Positions 52,196 through 61,827 are shown, counted from the stretch's first letter. The stretch: DNA of 64,000 bases from Sphingobacterium pedocola (GCF_015209965.1 NZ_MU158689.1:1915745-1979744); one strand, 5' to 3'. A program made the numbers and translations. The notes: generated from the letters alone by a model not told the origin.

Positions 52196-52224
52196 AGGGC
52201 TACGATTGTCCCTCTACTTGTTTA
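52185..52224. terminator. Hairpin over two convergent stop codons
   Basis: TAAACAAGTA (52185-52194) plus AGGG (52196-52199) pair with CCCT (52210-52213) and TACTTGTTTA (52215-52224), with one mismatch and a 10-base loop. It covers the stop codons of the ElaA-like and GlsB genes, which are only four bases apart. It probably acts as a compact bidirectional terminator despite weak T-runs. Confidence 0.45.
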
Positions 52225-53174
52225 TTACGACTTCCGTATACTTTATCCCGCTCATAAGTGGCGATGTGCCTTTCCTTCTTTGCTGCGTAGATATCTTCTA
52301 ACACGATCATTATACCCGTTTCTTCTACTTCTCCAAATTCGTCATTCAATGCTGTTCCGAAAGTCATCATCGATGGAGACAGATTCATGTATGTATTGAT
52401 CAAGGGAGGGATATTCTCGCCGAGTTCCCTTACTTTGGTATTTACAATCTTATAACCTTCTTTATAAGATAAGCCTTCAAAAATACCCCTATACTTCGTA
52501 ATATCTGTTTTATAGCCTAAGTTCAGATTTTCATAAGGTTTAACTAATCCTTTCTTATCCGGAAAATAAGATTCCATAAAATAAATCAACAGATCTCTCG
52601 CTTCCGCGTTAAAATGTGGATACATAGTTACTTTACCAAATAGGTATTTCACATCGGGTGTAATTTCCACTAATGCCCCCAAACCATCCCAAAGGTTATC
52701 AAGGGAGAATAGCCCCTTTCTGTTATCAATCGCGGGTTGATATTTAGGTTGTACCCAGGATCTACCGAGTTCAATCGTGTAAGGAAGGTATTCCTTTTTG
52801 AATTTATCTGAGAAATCAAAATAATGAGCCGTTGACAGGTGTATCTCGCCCTGCTGATCGATAGCGTCATCACATTTGATGACACGGTAACCGGCTATGA
52901 TTTCTTCGTCGTCTGGATTCCAGGCTATTAATTGATCATAATTATGTGCCGAGGTGTCATTTTCGTCAATATCCAATGGCAACCCTGTCCCTCCACCGGC
53001 ACTCCTAAATGTAACCTCTCTCAAACGTCCAATTTCGCGCATAATGTTAGGTGCATAGTGATAATTCACGACATACACTTCGTTATTGCCATTATTGGTA
53101 TATCTCAAAAAAGCTTCTTTTGTTAATTCCGCTTTTATCAGGTCTCTCTCTACTGGAGGTATAATTTCTTGCAT
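52200..53174 (-). CDS. glsB: Glycine/ornithine lipid N-acyltransferase GlsB (OlsB-like)
   Basis: A 324-residue GNAT-fold acyltransferase of the hemolysin/OlsB type (GRLREVTFRSAGGG; YDQLIAWNPDDEEIIAGYRV; ELGRSWVQPKYQ). OlsB-type enzymes attach a 3-hydroxy fatty acid to the amino group of an amino acid. The PlsC-like gene 3 bases upstream supplies the second acylation. In Bacteroides the equivalent adjacent pair (glsB/glsA) makes glycine lipids, so the same product is likely here. Confidence 0.82.
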   Translation of the reverse strand: MQEIIPPVERDLIKAELTKEAFLRYTNNGNNEVYVVNYHYAPNIMREIGRLREVTFRSAGGGTGLPLDIDENDTSAHNYDQLIAWNPDDEEIIAGYRVIKCDDAIDQQGEIHLSTAHYFDFSDKFKKEYLPYTIELGRSWVQPKYQPAIDNRKGLFSLDNLWDGLGALVEITPDVKYLFGKVTMYPHFNAEARDLLIYFMESYFPDKKGLVKPYENLNLGYKTDITKYRGIFEGLSYKEGYKIVNTKVRELGENIPPLINTYMNLSPSMMTFGTALNDEFGEVEETGIMIVLEDIYAAKKERHIATYERDKVYGSRNKQVEGQS

Positions 53175-53177
53175 ACA

Positions 53178-54008
53178 CTATTTATTGTCCTTCGCCATTT
53201 CATAAACGAGCTGCTTAACATCTGCAGCCCACTGCCTCTCATTTTTTGCCGTATCAAAATATGAATACGGTATCTTTTTTCCAATTTTTATGGTTACCCG
53301 TTGCCCTCTTTGCGAAAACATTTCATCTGGTAAATATAACATCTCCATGTTAAACTTTACCCCTAATTTTTGTCTCCATCGAGAAAAATTATAAAAGAAA
53401 TTAGAATTCTTTCCTTCAATAAAAACAGGAACTATATTTTTTTTATATTTTTTGGCTTTTGAAATAAAGCTTTTTTTCCATTCTAAATCAACAATTTCGC
53501 TATTGATTTTACGAGATACCAATCCTGCCGGAAACACCAGCAGAGCATGATCAGCAGCATATGCTTCATCTATAGCAGATATCGCGTTTTTATTTTGTCC
53601 GCCTACTTTATTCACCCCTATGAAAAGAGGTTCTAAGTTGCGGATATTGAGCAAAATATCGTTTACCAAAAACTTCACATCCCTGCGATAGCGTCCGATG
53701 GCATGCATAAATGCGATACCATCCAATCCACCAAGGGGATGATTAGAAGCAAAAATAACACTTTCATCAATAGGAATGTTATCTTCGCCTTCCAAAACAA
53801 CTTCAACACCTAATTCATTAATCAATGCATCCACAAAATCCAACCCATACAAATCCTTGTATGTGGTCATTATATAATTTATTTCATCTTCGTGGATCGT
53901 ACGTTTTAAATAACTAATTAATGGTTTAGGTATCCATTTGGCCAGTCTTGGACTTTTTTTATGTATAACTTCTCTTACTTGTATAAACTTATCTTGCTCA
54001 GTCGCCAT
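53178..54008 (-). CDS. glsA: Lyso-glycine lipid O-acyltransferase GlsA (PlsC-like)
   Basis: A 276-residue member of the PlsC/LPLAT family. The catalytic H-x4-D motif lies in SNHPLGGLDGIAF. FPAGLVSRK (like the FPEG motif) and VPVFIEGKNSNFF are further acceptor-site segments. It transfers a second acyl group to the hydroxyl of the N-acylated amino acid made by GlsB. It is the first gene of the two-gene unit. A general 1-acylglycerol-phosphate acyltransferase role is less likely given the partner. Confidence 0.82.
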   Translation of the reverse strand: MATEQDKFIQVREVIHKKSPRLAKWIPKPLISYLKRTIHEDEINYIMTTYKDLYGLDFVDALINELGVEVVLEGEDNIPIDESVIFASNHPLGGLDGIAFMHAIGRYRRDVKFLVNDILLNIRNLEPLFIGVNKVGGQNKNAISAIDEAYAADHALLVFPAGLVSRKINSEIVDLEWKKSFISKAKKYKKNIVPVFIEGKNSNFFYNFSRWRQKLGVKFNMEMLYLPDEMFSQRGQRVTIKIGKKIPYSYFDTAKNERQWAADVKQLVYEMAKDNK

Positions 54009-54217
54009 GTGTTATGGTTGAATTCAAAATCTTCACGTGTCCCGTACCGTAAAAGTACATAAAATTATATTAAGTATATAAGAAAAATAATGAACTACTT
54101 AGGAATAATCAGTATGTTTGATAGGGATAACTGTCCTGAGAACGCGCATTTATCGAAGTTTAAGAATAACGATTAAACGTTTTGCTTTTTTTATTGTTTA
54201 ACATATAAAAGATTACA

Positions 54218-54877
54218 ATGTTCATTGGCCAATACATATCAGCTGATTTTCATGAAGTTCTACCAAAAGACTCTGTAGATTTTGTATTGAATAACATGAA
54301 TGAATTTCAAGTCAAATATTTGCCTGTTGTAAGTAACGGCCGATATCACGGACTTATATCCGAGGATTTACTTTTAGAACAAATCGACGGCAATCTTCCG
54401 ATAGAAGTACTATCGACTAAATTCAGACCAATTTATTTATTCGATTACCAACATATTTACGACGCGTTACAGCTTATTGCGTCTTACGATTATTGTATTA
54501 TTCCCATTTTGAATAAAAATCATGAATATATTGGCATATTAACAAAGCAGCGCCTCTTGGTGGCACTGAACGAAACCCTAGGGTATCAGGAAGGCGCTAT
54601 AATCGTTTTAGAATTAGGCATGCGAGACAATGCCCTTTCTCACATCGCGCGCCTCATCGAAGCCGAAAACACACTTATCCTGAGTACCGCGGTGCGTCCA
54701 ATTGCAGAATCTTCAAAATTAGAGCTCACCATCAAAGTAAATAAAACGAATATTGCAGCTATTGTTTCTTCGCTGTGGCGTAATGACTACGTTGTAAAGG
54801 CGACTTTCAGAGATGGTGGAGACCAGTCGGATATCCAAGACCGATATGACCTTTTGATGAATTATTTAGATTTATAA
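54218..54877 (+). CDS. CBS domain pair protein
   Basis: A 219-residue cytosolic protein. Residues ~1-125 form two CBS motifs (FVLNNMNEFQVKYLPVVSNGRYHGLIS and YDALQLIASYDYCIIPILNKNHEYIGILT, each read in parts). The C-terminal ~85 residues resemble an ACT-like domain (GAIIVLELGMRDNALSHIARLIE). CBS pairs sense adenine nucleotides. It lies 58 bases upstream of nadK, but nadK has its own promoter. TATGTTTG at 54113-54120 may be its -7 box. Confidence 0.87.
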   Translation: MFIGQYISADFHEVLPKDSVDFVLNNMNEFQVKYLPVVSNGRYHGLISEDLLLEQIDGNLPIEVLSTKFRPIYLFDYQHIYDALQLIASYDYCIIPILNKNHEYIGILTKQRLLVALNETLGYQEGAIIVLELGMRDNALSHIARLIEAENTLILSTAVRPIAESSKLELTIKVNKTNIAAIVSSLWRNDYVVKATFRDGGDQSDIQDRYDLLMNYLDL

Positions 54878-54885
54878 GTATATCT

Positions 54886-54914
54886 TTTGCATTTTTGTGC
54901 AAAACATAAATTTG
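54886..54914 (+). promoter_or_regulatory. Probable nadK promoter
   Basis: TTTG (54886-54889), a 17-base spacer and TAAATTTG (54907-54914) fit the Bacteroidota consensus apart from the short spacing. The nadK ATG follows 21 bases later. Confidence 0.5.
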
Positions 54915-54935
54915 TCCAAAACATAAAACTTCGTC

Positions 54936-55829
54936 ATGAGTAATATCGCTATAGCCATATACGGAAGAGCTTTTAATACATCTGTAAATACATTCGTAGA
55001 AGAGCTTTTCACTTTCCTTGCAGAAAAAGAGATAGACATATACTTATACGATGAGTTTTACACCTTCCTCAAAGCGAAAATTTCCTGTCCATACAATTTA
55101 AAAACATTTACATCGTATGCTGATCTTCCTACGCATATCAATTTTATGCTTAGTTTGGGCGGCGATGGCACCATGCTATCCGCAGTATCCATCATCAAAG
55201 ACACGGGAATCCCGATCGCCGGTATAAACTTTGGCCGATTGGGATTTTTAGCAAATATTCAGAAAACCGAGATTAAGGAAGCTTTGCAAAAAATCTTGAA
55301 TGGCGAATATACTATTCAACCCCGCGCATTGTTAGCGGTTGAGACAGAAGGGCATGATTTATTTGGCGGAGAAAATTTCGCACTTAATGACATCACGGTG
55401 TTCAGGTTTGATACTTCATCCATGATCACCATTAACACAACCATAAACGGAGAGCTGCTCAATTCCTATTGGGCAGACGGATTAATCATAGCTACCCCTA
55501 CCGGATCTACCGCCTATTCCTTGAGCTGCGGTGGGCCAATTATTATGCCCGGAAGTGGAAATTTTGTCATTACCCCTATTTCTCCGCACAATCTAAACGT
55601 AAGGCCCATTGTTGTTTCTTCCGATATGGAATTGTGCCTCGAAATTGAAAGCAGAACGGAAAATTTCATTTTAAGTTGCGATTCCAGAAGTGAAACACTA
55701 CCGACTTCCACTCGATTAACCGTAAAAAAGGCACCTTTTGGTATTAACTTAATACGATTAGAAAAAGATGCCTATTTCAGCACCTTACGCGAAAAGCTCC
55801 TTTGGGGAATTGATGTACGTAATTATTAG
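54936..55829 (+). CDS. nadK: NAD kinase
   Basis: A 297-residue enzyme making NADP+ from NAD+. The GGDGT motif is at residues 75-79 (LSLGGDGTMLSA), followed by GINFGRLGFLA, the ALNDI (NE/D) motif and WADGLIIATPTGSTAYSLSCGGP (read in parts), all diagnostic. Length is normal. Confidence 0.96.
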   Translation: MSNIAIAIYGRAFNTSVNTFVEELFTFLAEKEIDIYLYDEFYTFLKAKISCPYNLKTFTSYADLPTHINFMLSLGGDGTMLSAVSIIKDTGIPIAGINFGRLGFLANIQKTEIKEALQKILNGEYTIQPRALLAVETEGHDLFGGENFALNDITVFRFDTSSMITINTTINGELLNSYWADGLIIATPTGSTAYSLSCGGPIIMPGSGNFVITPISPHNLNVRPIVVSSDMELCLEIESRTENFILSCDSRSETLPTSTRLTVKKAPFGINLIRLEKDAYFSTLREKLLWGIDVRNY

Positions 55830-55866
55830 ACCATCGAGCGCTATTCCTTACTATTTAACAAAATTT

Positions 55867-55900
55867 AAAGATAAAGTATTCTATTAAAAACTTTATCTTT
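55867..55900. promoter_or_regulatory. 10-bp inverted repeat before the DUF6089 gene
   Basis: AAAGATAAAG (55867-55876) is mirrored perfectly by CTTTATCTTT (55891-55900) around 14 bases. The right arm contains TATCTTTA, a near match to the -7 consensus, 20 bases ahead of the start codon. It may be an operator overlapping the promoter. Confidence 0.45.
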
Positions 55901-55919
55901 ACATCCAAAATCAATAAGA

Positions 55920-56729
55920 TTGGTCTACTTCCGATATATCATTATTCTATTTATACTCTGTGCACAAGTAAAATCCTATGCACAGCAGTACGAATTTGGT
56001 ATTACAGGATTTGGAACCGGTTATATGGGCGATATTAACCCTAACAATCCTTTTTATTACCAAAATATTGGCGGGGGTCTATCGGTAAAATACAATCTAA
56101 ACTCCACATGGGGAATCAAGGCTGGATTTAACTATCTCGCGCTCCATGGAAGTGATTTGGATTCAAAATTCAGTGCGCAACAAGATCGAGGACTACAGTT
56201 TAACAACAACCTTAAAGAGCTTTCTATAACCGCAGAATTTAATTTTTTTAGATTTATTGCAGGCAGAGCGATCAATCGTTACACCCCCTATCTTCTCGCC
56301 GGTGTATCTGTTGCAAGGCACAATCCTTATGTTAGATTAGACGACACAACTATTAAGTTAAGGGAGTTGCAATTAGAGTATGATGCAGAACACAATCCTG
56401 ACAAATATTCAAAAACTGCCTTTTCTATACCTTTTGGATTAGGGTTTAAATACAATATTAAAGGCCCTTGGAGCGTTGGTGCAGAAGTAATATATCGTAC
56501 GACCTTCAATGACAACGTGGACAATGTGAGTAAAAATTACGCTACCTCTCGCCCGAGAACACCTACAGTACCCACAGAAACATGGGATTTCTTAGCCGAT
56601 CCGAGTGGTCAGCTTGAAGCAAATGCGGGCAGAGCTAGGGGAAATGGGAAAAACTACGACGGCTATATGACTGCCGGATTTACATTAACGTACACCTTAA
56701 TAAGTGCAAAATGTTATTGGTGGCAATAG
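55920..56729 (+). CDS. DUF6089 outer membrane protein
   Basis: A 269-residue beta-barrel protein. It begins with TTG at 55920; no ATG gives the signal peptide (VYFRYIIILFILCAQVKSYA), which is needed for export. The mature part starts YEFGITGFGTGYMGDINPNNP, typical of DUF6089, with alternating strands and several Gly-aromatic turns. It lies directly before uppS-bamA-ompH, a conserved Bacteroidota arrangement, and so is probably linked to envelope assembly. Function unknown. Confidence 0.85.
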   Translation: MVYFRYIIILFILCAQVKSYAQQYEFGITGFGTGYMGDINPNNPFYYQNIGGGLSVKYNLNSTWGIKAGFNYLALHGSDLDSKFSAQQDRGLQFNNNLKELSITAEFNFFRFIAGRAINRYTPYLLAGVSVARHNPYVRLDDTTIKLRELQLEYDAEHNPDKYSKTAFSIPFGLGFKYNIKGPWSVGAEVIYRTTFNDNVDNVSKNYATSRPRTPTVPTETWDFLADPSGQLEANAGRARGNGKNYDGYMTAGFTLTYTLISAKCYWWQ

Positions 56730-56755
56730 GTTTATAGATTGTGAAGAAGAACATC

Positions 56756-57493
56756 ATGACAATGAATGATAAACTAGACAAGAATAATATACCCCGGCAT
56801 ATTGCCATTATAATGGATGGTAATGGGCGTTGGGCTAAAGGTCTAGGCAAGCTGCGCGTATTTGGGCATCAAAACGGCGTGAGTGCTGTTAGAGAAACTT
56901 TAGAAGGAGCTGTTGAAATAGGTGTACAATATCTAACACTCTATGCTTTTTCCTCAGAAAACTGGAATCGTCCGAAAATAGAAGTCAAGGCGTTGATGGA
57001 ATTGCTGGTTAACTCTTTGAGTAAAGAATTGAAGACTTTCCAGAAAAATGGTATTCGGTTGAATACCATTGGAAACATTAGCGATTTACCAGTTAATTGC
57101 CAAGAGAAGTTGAAAGAAACCATAGCAGCGACGCAATCAAATACCACGTGCACGCTCACACTCGCATTGAGTTATGGCTCCCGTAAAGAAATAGTGGATG
57201 CCACCAAAGCAATTGCCAGTCAAGTGAGGGATGGTCGTTTAAGTGTAGAAGATATCACCGAAGATATATTTCAGCAGCACCTTTACACCGCAGATCTGCC
57301 CGATCCCGATTTGATGATTAGAACCAGTGGAGAATATAGAATCAGTAATTATCTTCTATGGCAGCTGGCTTATACTGAGCTTTGGTTTACCCCAAAGATG
57401 TGGCCCGAATTTACAAGAAGTGATTTATTTGAGGCCATAGTTGATTTTCAGCAGAGGGAACGTCGATTTGGAAAAACAAGTGAACAGTTATAA
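56756..57493 (+). CDS. uppS: Undecaprenyl diphosphate synthase (isoprenyl transferase)
   Basis: A cis-prenyltransferase that makes the lipid carrier for peptidoglycan precursors. IAIIMDGNGRWAKG holds the catalytic Asp. Later motifs are LYAFSSENWNRP and the C-terminal PDPDLMIRTSGEYRISNYLLWQ (read in parts). The start is open: GTG at 56741, ATG at 56756 or ATG at 56762; I chose the first ATG. It precedes bamA in a lipid carrier/outer membrane biogenesis cluster. Confidence 0.94.
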   Translation: MTMNDKLDKNNIPRHIAIIMDGNGRWAKGLGKLRVFGHQNGVSAVRETLEGAVEIGVQYLTLYAFSSENWNRPKIEVKALMELLVNSLSKELKTFQKNGIRLNTIGNISDLPVNCQEKLKETIAATQSNTTCTLTLALSYGSRKEIVDATKAIASQVRDGRLSVEDITEDIFQQHLYTADLPDPDLMIRTSGEYRISNYLLWQLAYTELWFTPKMWPEFTRSDLFEAIVDFQQRERRFGKTSEQL

Positions 57494-57592
57494 TGAAACC
57501 AGCATGGGCTACTGCTCAAAGAAGGAGATTGATTAAAAAAGCTCGTTGGAGCTTCAATGCTATTTAACAACGATTTATTATAATGAAAATAT

Positions 57593-57600
57593 TACCTTTG
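57593..57600 (+). promoter_or_regulatory. Candidate bamA -7 element
   Basis: TACCTTTG matches TAnnTTTG exactly and lies 96 bases before the bamA ATG; no TTTG is seen 19-21 bases upstream. TACTTTAG at 57671-57678 is a weaker alternative nearer the gene. Confidence 0.4.
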
Positions 57601-57696
57601 TACCGGAAACGCTAAAAATTAACTAAGTAGACGTATTTTTCTTTTAACAAAAATTAACAACAGTTTGATGTACTTTAGCATCCATAATAACAAGTA

Positions 57697-60276
57697 ATGA
57701 AGCAACTATATATACTGATAACAGCATTTTTTTTATTGAGCTGGACATCGACATTTTCGCAAATAGGCAAGAATCCAATTAATCTTTCAGATCCCAATGA
57801 AATAAATTATTTACAACCTAAAGATTACGTAATAGGTGGCATCACGGTATCTGGAGCTCAATATTTGGATTCAGAAGTATTGATTACGATCTCTAAGCTT
57901 GTGGTTGGTCAATATATAGAGGTTCCCGGAGAAGCTACTGCAAATGTTATTAAGAATTTGATGGGTCAAAATTTATTCGATGATGTGCAGTTGTGGGCAA
58001 CACGAATTGAAGGAGAAAACATCTTTTTTGATATTCGTGTACAAGAGCGGCCACGCCTTACCCGGGTTGACATCAATGGACTCAGCAAATCACAAACAGA
58101 AGAAGTTCGCAAAAGACTAAATGAAGGTGCCGGTAAGATTGTTAATGAAAACCTATTGCAATCTACCCGATCCACCATACAGCGTTTCTTACGCGAAAAA
58201 TCGTTCTTGTATCCCGATATAAAAATTGAAACCCTTAAAGATACTGCACAAGCTAACAATGAAATCGTAGTTGTTGATGTAGAAAAGAATAAAAAAATCA
58301 AAGTTCGCAAAGTTAACTTTACGGGCAATGAGATTTTTTCCAATAGTCAGATGTCAAAATTCTTAAAGGGCGTGAAACCACGTAAATGGTATAGAATTTT
58401 TGGCCCTGGTAAGTTTAAAGAAGACAAGTATCTCGAAGCGAAGGAAACATTGGTCTCAAAATTACAAGACAAGGGTTACCGTGATGCTCAGATTCTATCG
58501 GACAGTATCTATCGTTATGATGAAAATGAAGTTGCTATCGATATAGAAGTATATGAAGGTCCTAAATATTACGTTGGTAGTATTGACTGGACAGGTAATA
58601 CGCGCTATAAAGATTCAGTATTGAATATGATATTAGGCATTGAAAAGGGAGATGTATACAGCGAAGAAAAAATGATCACCAAGTTGATGGGGCCTACCCG
58701 CAATAGTGATGATATCAGTGCGCTTTATCAAAATGACGGGTATTTAACATTTAGCATCAACCCAGTTATCAAGCGCATCAACCAAGATAGCGTAGATTTA
58801 GAAATCCAGGTAAGTGAGGGCAAGCAATACACGATCAATAATGTTATTGTAAAAGGTAACGATGTAACGAATGACCGTGTTGTATTACGTTCCATCTACA
58901 CAAAACCAGGTCAGAAATATTCACGCGAGCTCATTATGAGAAGTATCCGCGAGATATCCCAACTGGGTATGTTTGATGAGCAAAAAATCACACCAGATAT
59001 CCCTTCCTCATCGATGAATCACGAAGAAGGCACCACCGATGTTGTATTTAATGTCACCGAAAAACCTTCTGATCAAGTAGAACTATCGGGTGGTTATGGT
59101 GCCGGTCAAATCATCGGTACACTGGGTTTAACCTTCAACAACTTTTCGACGAGCAACTTATTCAAAAAAGACGCTTGGAAACCCCTTCCGCGTGGAGATG
59201 GCCAAAAGTTAAGTGTTCGGGGACAGACATCCGGTAAACGTTATCAATCTTATAGTTTTTCGTTCACTGAACCTTGGTTAGGCGGTAAAAAACCAGTTTA
59301 CTTTGGTTTGAGTGCTTATACTTCAAACTCTTCATACGGCGGTTTTAATTACTACACGGGAGAGCAGATGGTACGAGATTCTGAATTGAACCGTATTTGG
59401 ATGACCGGGGTTACCGCCTCATTAGGTAAGCGCCTACAGTGGCCCGATAACTATTTCCAAATCAATAGCTCATTATCTTTTCAGCGGTATAAATTACAGA
59501 ATTACGGTAATTATTTCCTATTTTCTGATGGTACTGCCTATAATGTTAACTTTACCCAGGAGATTAGCCGTAACTCGGTAGATGCACCAATCTACCCCAC
59601 ATCCGGATCACACATCAAATTTTCCGTACAATTAACGCCTCCGTACTCTTTATTTAATAACATTAATTATGAGACTGCTGCGGACAACGTTAAATACAAA
59701 TGGACGGAATACCACAAATGGAAATTTGATTCCCAATGGTACACCAAGGTCGTGGGCAAATTAGTTGTAAAAACCCAAGCTCAATTTGGGTATTTAGGAA
59801 GCTATTCGGATGAGACACCGACTTCTACCTTTGAGCGATTCAAATTAGGCGGTGATGGTATGCAAGGATTTGACTTCTTACAAGGTTCAGAGATTTTGGC
59901 AATGCGCGGTTATGCCAATGGTACTGTTATTCCCGAATCTACCGGTAATGGATTCCAACAAATTGCGATCAACTCAGGTAGTCCAATCTATGCTAAATAT
60001 CAATTGGAACTACGTCATCCTGTAATGCTGAATGAACAAGCTACCGTATTTGTTTTAGCTTTTGCAGAAGCAGGTAATACCTGGAATAAATTCTCGGAGG
60101 TAAATCCATTTAAAGTAAGACGTGCTGCAGGTGTTGGCGCACGTATATTTTTACCTATATTTGGTATGCTTGGTATTGATTACGGTCATGCGTTTGATCC
60201 TATCCCAGGGATGAGTTCAAGCAATTGGAAACAAAATTTCACCTTTAGTATCATGCAAAACATGGGAGGTTTTTAA
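57697..60276 (+). CDS. bamA: Outer membrane assembly factor BamA
   Basis: An 859-residue Omp85 protein with signal peptide (to ~22, ...TSTFSQ). Residues ~40-440 comprise POTRA domains (VIGGITVSGAQYLDSEVL; VNFTGNEIFSN; SIDWTGNTRYKDS; INNVIVKGNDVTNDRV). From ~465 the 16-stranded barrel follows, ending in Phe (QNMGGF). FKLGGDGMQGFDFLQG and the RGY segment match the conserved barrel loop L6 region (VRGF/Y). It inserts beta-barrel proteins into the outer membrane and is essential. The two ompH-like chaperone genes follow at once. Confidence 0.96.
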   Translation: MKQLYILITAFFLLSWTSTFSQIGKNPINLSDPNEINYLQPKDYVIGGITVSGAQYLDSEVLITISKLVVGQYIEVPGEATANVIKNLMGQNLFDDVQLWATRIEGENIFFDIRVQERPRLTRVDINGLSKSQTEEVRKRLNEGAGKIVNENLLQSTRSTIQRFLREKSFLYPDIKIETLKDTAQANNEIVVVDVEKNKKIKVRKVNFTGNEIFSNSQMSKFLKGVKPRKWYRIFGPGKFKEDKYLEAKETLVSKLQDKGYRDAQILSDSIYRYDENEVAIDIEVYEGPKYYVGSIDWTGNTRYKDSVLNMILGIEKGDVYSEEKMITKLMGPTRNSDDISALYQNDGYLTFSINPVIKRINQDSVDLEIQVSEGKQYTINNVIVKGNDVTNDRVVLRSIYTKPGQKYSRELIMRSIREISQLGMFDEQKITPDIPSSSMNHEEGTTDVVFNVTEKPSDQVELSGGYGAGQIIGTLGLTFNNFSTSNLFKKDAWKPLPRGDGQKLSVRGQTSGKRYQSYSFSFTEPWLGGKKPVYFGLSAYTSNSSYGGFNYYTGEQMVRDSELNRIWMTGVTASLGKRLQWPDNYFQINSSLSFQRYKLQNYGNYFLFSDGTAYNVNFTQEISRNSVDAPIYPTSGSHIKFSVQLTPPYSLFNNINYETAADNVKYKWTEYHKWKFDSQWYTKVVGKLVVKTQAQFGYLGSYSDETPTSTFERFKLGGDGMQGFDFLQGSEILAMRGYANGTVIPESTGNGFQQIAINSGSPIYAKYQLELRHPVMLNEQATVFVLAFAEAGNTWNKFSEVNPFKVRRAAGVGARIFLPIFGMLGIDYGHAFDPIPGMSSSNWKQNFTFSIMQNMGGF

Positions 60277-60325
60277 TTAAACTTTTTATTCCTATAATTG
60301 TCTTACAAAAAAAGAAAGAAAGAAA

Positions 60326-60859
60326 ATGAAAAAGATATTTGTTGTATTGGCCTTTTTAACGCTTGGTGTTACGGCTACTTTTGCCCAGCGTTTAGCATAT
60401 GTAGATTCAGAGTATATTTTAAAACATATTCCTGAGTATGCATCTGCTCAGAAACATCTAGACGATCTTTCTGTACAATGGCAAGAAGAAGTAGATAAGC
60501 AATACGGCGAGATAGAGCGTCTGTATAAGGCTTACCAAAACGATCAGGTATTGTTAAATGATGACATGCGTAAACGACGTGAGGATGAGATCGTAAACAA
60601 AGAAAAGGCGGTAAAAGACTTCCAAAAAGAAAAATTTGGATATGAAGGCGAATTATATGAACAACGCATCCGACTGGTAAAACCGATCCAAGATCGCGTC
60701 GCGAAAGCTATACAAGATGTTGCGAATGCGCAGGGACTGGATCTTATTTTGGATAAAGGATCCGAAGTTACCTTCCTCTTTGCAAATCCGAAATTGGACA
60801 AAAGTAATGATATTATTACAAAATTAGGTTTTAAACCGAGTGCCGAACTTGCACAATAA
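60326..60859 (+). CDS. OmpH/Skp family periplasmic chaperone (first copy)
   Basis: A 177-residue protein with signal peptide MKKIFVVLAFLTLGVTATFA. The mature part begins QRLAYVDSEYILKHIPEYA and has a long charged coiled coil (residues ~45-125), the tentacle of Skp trimers. It ends with the LDLILDKGSEVTFLFANPKLD strand region. It should carry unfolded outer membrane proteins to BamA, encoded 49 bases upstream. Confidence 0.92.
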   Translation: MKKIFVVLAFLTLGVTATFAQRLAYVDSEYILKHIPEYASAQKHLDDLSVQWQEEVDKQYGEIERLYKAYQNDQVLLNDDMRKRREDEIVNKEKAVKDFQKEKFGYEGELYEQRIRLVKPIQDRVAKAIQDVANAQGLDLILDKGSEVTFLFANPKLDKSNDIITKLGFKPSAELAQ

Positions 60860-60955
60860 TTTATAATTAGTATAATTGCAGAATATATAATTAACAGAAT
60901 ACAATTTAAAACAAAAGAACAGACGATTCGTATCGAATAGACTAAAATGGAAAGA

Positions 60956-61489
60956 ATGAAAAATTTATTAAAAGGAGCAGTATTAGTAGCGGGATTATTG
61001 ATTTCAACTCAAGTTGTAAATGCACAACAAAAAATTGGACATATAAATTCAGGAGAAATTCTCCAATCTACAGCTGATTTTAAAACAGCAGCAGATCAGC
61101 TTAAAGTCTTAACAGAAACTAAGGAAAAGGAATTCCAAGGAATGGTGGCAGAATACACCAAAAAACAAACAGAATATAACGACAAACTAAGAAGCAGAAG
61201 TGAGGCAAACAAAGAGACTGTAGATACAGAATTGCAGGCTTTAGGTGAAGGTATGCGCCAAATAGAGAGTCGTATTCAAGAGATTCAAAAAGTATCTCAA
61301 GAAGAACTAGGTAAAAAAGAGCAAGAGTTATTCGCTCCTATACAACAAAAAGTAATGACAGCTATCAATGCCGTTGCGCAGGAAAAAGGCTACGCCTACG
61401 TATTGGACCTCGCTGCAGGAAGCGTAATCTATTTCCAAGGTGGTGAAGATGTTTCGGCTGATGTAAAGGCTAAATTAGGTGTAAAATAA
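60956..61489 (+). CDS. OmpH/Skp family periplasmic chaperone (second copy)
   Basis: A 177-residue paralogue of the preceding gene. I start it at the ATG at 60956 (MKNLLKGAVLVAGLLISTQVV, a signal peptide ending ...NAQ); an ATG three codons earlier (60947) is equally possible. Mature IGHINSGEILQSTADFKTA and a charged coiled coil follow. Two tandem ompH genes after bamA are common in Bacteroidota; the copies differ clearly, so they may form separate trimers or take different clients. A strong terminator follows. Confidence 0.92.
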   Translation: MKNLLKGAVLVAGLLISTQVVNAQQKIGHINSGEILQSTADFKTAADQLKVLTETKEKEFQGMVAEYTKKQTEYNDKLRSRSEANKETVDTELQALGEGMRQIESRIQEIQKVSQEELGKKEQELFAPIQQKVMTAINAVAQEKGYAYVLDLAAGSVIYFQGGEDVSADVKAKLGVK

Positions 61490-61511
61490 CATATTCCAAT
61501 TTTTAGTAAAT

Positions 61512-61545
61512 AAAAAAGGAGACTACATGATTAGTCTCCTTTTTT
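61512..61545. terminator. Strong bidirectional terminator
   Basis: Bases 61512-61524 (AAAAAAGGAGACT) pair perfectly with 61533-61545, 13 bp with an 8-base loop, ending in TTTTTT. It ends the uppS-bamA-ompH cluster and may also serve the leftward small lipoprotein gene. Confidence 0.9.
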
Positions 61546-61605
61546 ATTTAGTAGGTTTTCACATCCTCGTGCTATTCCCAAAAAAATGTATTGAACTGCT
61601 TCCCG

Positions 61606-61827
61606 CTATGGAACTATCGGTGCAGGTGGGATTGTCGTTGTGTTTGAATCCCTGAAATTAACATCACTCGTATCGTTCATCTGTGAGTTGTTTCCTGTAT
61701 CTATTTCCGAATTCTCATCATATCGGGTGTCTGGCACATCGTTTCCATCACTATCCGCTCTATTTCCACAAGCGACCATTGCAGATAATGCAAAAACGCC
61801 CACAAAAATTTTAATTGACTTTTTCAT
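61606..61827 (-). CDS. Small lipoprotein (73 aa)
   Basis: A 73-residue protein with a signal peptide and lipobox (AMVAC, Cys20), followed by an Asp/Asn/Thr-rich, probably disordered tail (RADSDGNDVPDTRYDENSEI). The open frame on the opposite strand lacks such features. It is conserved-looking only in its lipobox. Function unknown; cell-surface or periplasmic anchoring is expected. Confidence 0.8.
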   Translation of the reverse strand: MKKSIKIFVGVFALSAMVACGNRADSDGNDVPDTRYDENSEIDTGNNSQMNDTSDVNFRDSNTTTIPPAPIVP

